A stretch of DNA of 14,345 bases from an uncultured Saprospirales bacterium (GTDB taxonomy: Bacteria; Bacteroidota; Bacteroidia; Chitinophagales; JADIYW01). Shown here piece by piece: positions 14,009-14,345 of this stretch; within the stretch, counting starts at the first letter, position 1, and every line of letters starts with the position of its first letter. The stretch covers positions 1-14,345 of the forward strand of contig CALLKF010000209.1 of the NCBI GenBank assembly GCA_938008535.1. Direction: 5' to 3'. A model generated the notes under the pieces. That model saw only the letters and a program-made list of their open reading frames with translations, was not told the origin of the DNA and searched no databases. Position numbers and translations under genes: made by a program.

Positions 14009-14027
14009 ATTGCTTTAAAAAAGCAAT
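14009..14027 (-). terminator. Hairpin at the end of the AraC-type gene
   Basis: ATTGCTTT (14009-14016) and AAAGCAAT (14020-14027) form a perfect 8-bp stem with a 3-nt loop, immediately after the AraC-type stop codon on the minus strand. The U residues lie in the stem and loop rather than after it, so its terminator strength is doubtful. Confidence 0.35.
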
Positions 14028-14326
14028 TAACGACTCTTCAAATTCTCAATAAAATAAGAAGGTGAAACTCCTGTTTCTTTTTTAAAGACAACAGTAAAGA
14101 CTTCTCTTGAAGAAAATCCGGAACATTCAGCCAGATAGCTTGTTTTGTATTCTCTGTAAGTAGGATTTATATAAAGTTGTTCTGTGATATAATCTATTCG
14201 TAAACCGTTGATATAATCACTGAATTTTTTTCCTTTGTGTTGTTTTATGATTTCCGAAAGGTATTTAGTATTAGTATTTAATTGACCGGCAAGAGAAGGA
14301 AGACTCATATCTTGTTTGGTGTATTT
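14027..14326 (-). CDS. AraC-type transcriptional regulator, C-terminal part only
   Basis: The C-terminal 99 residues carry an AraC-type double helix-turn-helix. The first HTH contains L-N-T-N-T-K-Y-L-S-E-I-I-K, followed by K-F-S-D-Y-I-N-G-L-R-I-D-Y-I. The second contains S-Y-L-A-E-C-S-G-F-S-S-R-E-V-F, then F-K-K-E-T-G-V-S-P-S-Y-F-I-E. This sub-type in Flavobacteriaceae usually sits at the end of long sensors with TPR repeats and a membrane segment, so the missing N-terminal part is probably large. The gene is cut by the contig end. An apparent GTG start at 14341 and the first five codons (M-L-F-R-S) come from sequencing adapter, not from the genome. It converges with the T9SS operon, and nothing shows that it controls it. 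Confidence 0.88.
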   Translation of the reverse strand, partial: KYTKQDMSLPSLAGQLNTNTKYLSEIIKQHKGKKFSDYINGLRIDYITEQLYINPTYREYKTSYLAECSGFSSREVFTVVFKKETGVSPSYFIENLKSR

Positions 14327-14345
14327 AGATCGGAAGAGCACACGT
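14327..14345 (+). other. Illumina TruSeq adapter contamination
   Basis: The final 19 bases, AGATCGGAAGAGCACACGT, are identical to the start of the standard TruSeq read-1 adapter. They are not genomic and should be trimmed. Confidence 0.97.

Noticed and set aside
14027..14341. Complete 104-residue AraC-type protein
   Set aside because: The start codon and first five codons are adapter sequence; only residues encoded by 14029-14326 are genomic, and the gene is cut.

Overview
This window looks like a contig from a member of the Bacteroidota, most likely a Flavobacteriaceae (Flavobacterium-like). The evidence is low GC, promoter elements of the Bacteroidota type (TAnnTTTG), A-rich rather than Shine-Dalgarno leaders, and a type IX secretion system (T9SS) locus: a giant adhesin with a type B (gliding-motility-associated) C-terminal sorting domain, followed by a PorP/SprF protein and an OmpA-family protein. 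No tRNA, rRNA, CRISPR array or complete insertion sequence was seen.

Left part (1-3.2 kb): the contig opens inside a heptamer satellite (positions 1-91). Next come a small helix-turn-helix protein (429-707), a 516-bp non-coding stretch full of short tandem repeats (8-, 10- and 11-mers), a free-standing DUF6266-like gene of unknown function (1224-1865) with its own promoter and terminator, and a type I restriction-modification methyltransferase subunit gene, hsdM (from 2067), also with a good promoter. hsdM breaks off at about codon 368, where it joins tail-to-tail with a lipoprotein gene on the minus strand (start 3610) that has also lost its 3' end. No hsdS or hsdR is present. The join is either a real deletion or rearrangement, or an assembly chimera.

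Right part (4.1-13.9 kb): four plus-strand genes form a probable operon: a secreted 225-aa protein of unknown function, a 2037-aa adhesin (RCC1-like propeller, DUF11 domains, six cadherin-like domains, T9SS type B sorting domain), a PorP/SprF-family outer-membrane protein, and an OmpA-family protein with TPR-like and PD40-type repeats. The adhesin would cross the outer membrane through the T9SS with the help of the adjacent SprF-like protein; the OmpA protein would tie the assembly to peptidoglycan. The operon ends at a strong GAAA-loop terminator (13839-13867). A 10-bp perfect hairpin between the adhesin and sprF-like genes may set their relative expression.

Right end: the C-terminal part of an AraC-type regulator on the minus strand runs off the end. 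The last 19 bases (14327-14345) match an Illumina TruSeq adapter, so they are not genomic, and the apparent start codon of that reading frame is an artefact. The most notable biology is the domain architecture and repeat structure of the adhesin locus. The most notable caution is the double truncation at about 3.17 kb together with proven library contamination at the end. I did not find a clearly new defence or mobile system; the HTH/DUF6266 pair in repeat-rich DNA is the least explained part.
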